A DNA stretch of 6,715 bases. Origin: an uncultured Bacteroidales bacterium (GTDB lineage Bacteria > Bacteroidota > Bacteroidia > Bacteroidales > P3). Of this stretch, positions 6,112 to 6,715 are shown piece after piece; position 1 is the first letter of the stretch, and every line of letters begins with the position of its first letter. A program made the translations under genes and the position numbers. The notes under the pieces are model-generated. The model was not told the origin of the DNA and searched no databases. It saw nothing but the letters and a program-made list of their open reading frames with translations. The stretch covers positions 1 through 6,715 of the forward strand of contig CAMURW010000083.1 in assembly GCA_947097635.1 (NCBI GenBank). The letters are read 5' to 3'.

Positions 6112-6715
6112 ATGAAGAAACTGGACAGATACATACTGCTGAAATACATCCTCACCTTCCTGCTCGCCATCGCCTTGATTATCATTATCGTGACAACCTT
6201 CGACATCAGCGAGAAAATGGACGACTTTCTGGGAAACCATGCCCCCCTGAAAGCCATCGTCTTTCAGTACTATGCCACCTTCATCCCCAACTTCATCAAC
6301 CTCTACAGCCCCCTCTTCATCTTCATCGCCGTCATCTATTTCACCAGCAAGATGGCCAGCAACACGGAAATTATTGCCATTCTGGGCAACGGCATCAGCT
6401 ACAAGCGTATGCTGCTACCATATCTGTATGGTAGCATCCTGGTGGCATTGTTGGTGCTGATTCTGGGCAATTTCGTCATCCCCATCACCACGCGCACACA
6501 ACTGGAATTCGAGAAAAACTACATACACACCCACAGCATGAGGCGCAACTACTACAGCAACATCCATTTCCAGTGCGCGCCAGGGGTGCAAGTGAGCAGC
6601 GATAGCTACGAGGTGACACAAAGGACGGCACACGCTTTTGCCATGGAGCATTTCGACCAAGGCCACAAACTCACCAAACGCATCACCGCAGACAGAATAG
6701 AATACGACACCGCTA
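6112..6715 (+). CDS. LptF/LptG family LPS export permease, 5' part
   Basis: The frame from ATG 6112 stays open to the window edge, giving 201 codons of what is normally a permease of about 360 residues or more. LptF/LptG (YjgP/YjgQ) permeases form the membrane part of the LptB2FG complex that extracts lipopolysaccharide from the inner membrane and passes it to LptC/LptA. MKKLDRYILLKYILTF is the usual N-terminus. Membrane helices lie at about 9-29, 58-78 and 101-124. TEIIAILGNGISYKRMLLPY (85-104) corresponds to the conserved cytoplasmic coupling region that contacts the ATPase. After NFVIPITTRT (120-129) the beta-rich periplasmic domain begins (about 135 onward) and is cut off by the window. 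Whether this is LptF or LptG is not certain; the LDRYIL start and single gene favour LptG. A terminator upstream implies its own promoter, but I see no exact TAnnTTTG element in 6023-6111. Confidence 0.92.
   Translation, partial: MKKLDRYILLKYILTFLLAIALIIIIVTTFDISEKMDDFLGNHAPLKAIVFQYYATFIPNFINLYSPLFIFIAVIYFTSKMASNTEIIAILGNGISYKRMLLPYLYGSILVALLVLILGNFVIPITTRTQLEFEKNYIHTHSMRRNYYSNIHFQCAPGVQVSSDSYEVTQRTAHAFAMEHFDQGHKLTKRITADRIEYDTA

Overview
The window looks like chromosomal DNA from the phylum Bacteroidota, most likely Bacteroidales and plausibly Prevotellaceae. This rests on a Bacteroidales-style TonB, a separate small (beta) subunit of methylmalonyl-CoA mutase, a DUF3332 lipoprotein, start codons without nearby Shine-Dalgarno sequences, and an exact match upstream of mutA to the Bacteroidota -7 promoter element TAnnTTTG. 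The family-level placement is inference from protein style; no search was run.

Layout: positions 1-362 hold no gene but contain an 11-bp tandem repeat and several inverted repeats. Two genes follow on the minus strand: an ABC-F type ATPase (363-2333) and, upstream of it in the direction of transcription, an energy-transducing TonB protein (2424-3113). A strong hairpin with a T-run lies between them. An A/T-rich divergent intergenic region (3114-3398) separates tonB from the plus-strand genes. These are mutA, the methylmalonyl-CoA mutase small subunit (3399-5294); a DUF3332 lipoprotein (5398-5949) followed by a strong intrinsic terminator (5985-6022); and the first 201 codons of an LptF/LptG-family lipopolysaccharide-export permease (6112 to the window end).

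Functionally this is mostly core metabolism and cell-envelope biology: TonB energises outer-membrane transport, the LptF/G permease moves lipopolysaccharide out of the inner membrane, the ABC-F protein probably acts on ribosomes, and MutA belongs to the succinate-propionate branch. The genes do not form one pathway. The hairpins suggest mostly separate transcription units.

I see no CRISPR array, insertion sequence, phage gene, tRNA or rRNA, and no convincing new defence or mobile system. The points most worth a second look are a His/Cys-rich linker in MutA encoded by a 21-bp tandem duplication, the absence of mutB beside mutA, and the structured gene-free segment at 60-325.
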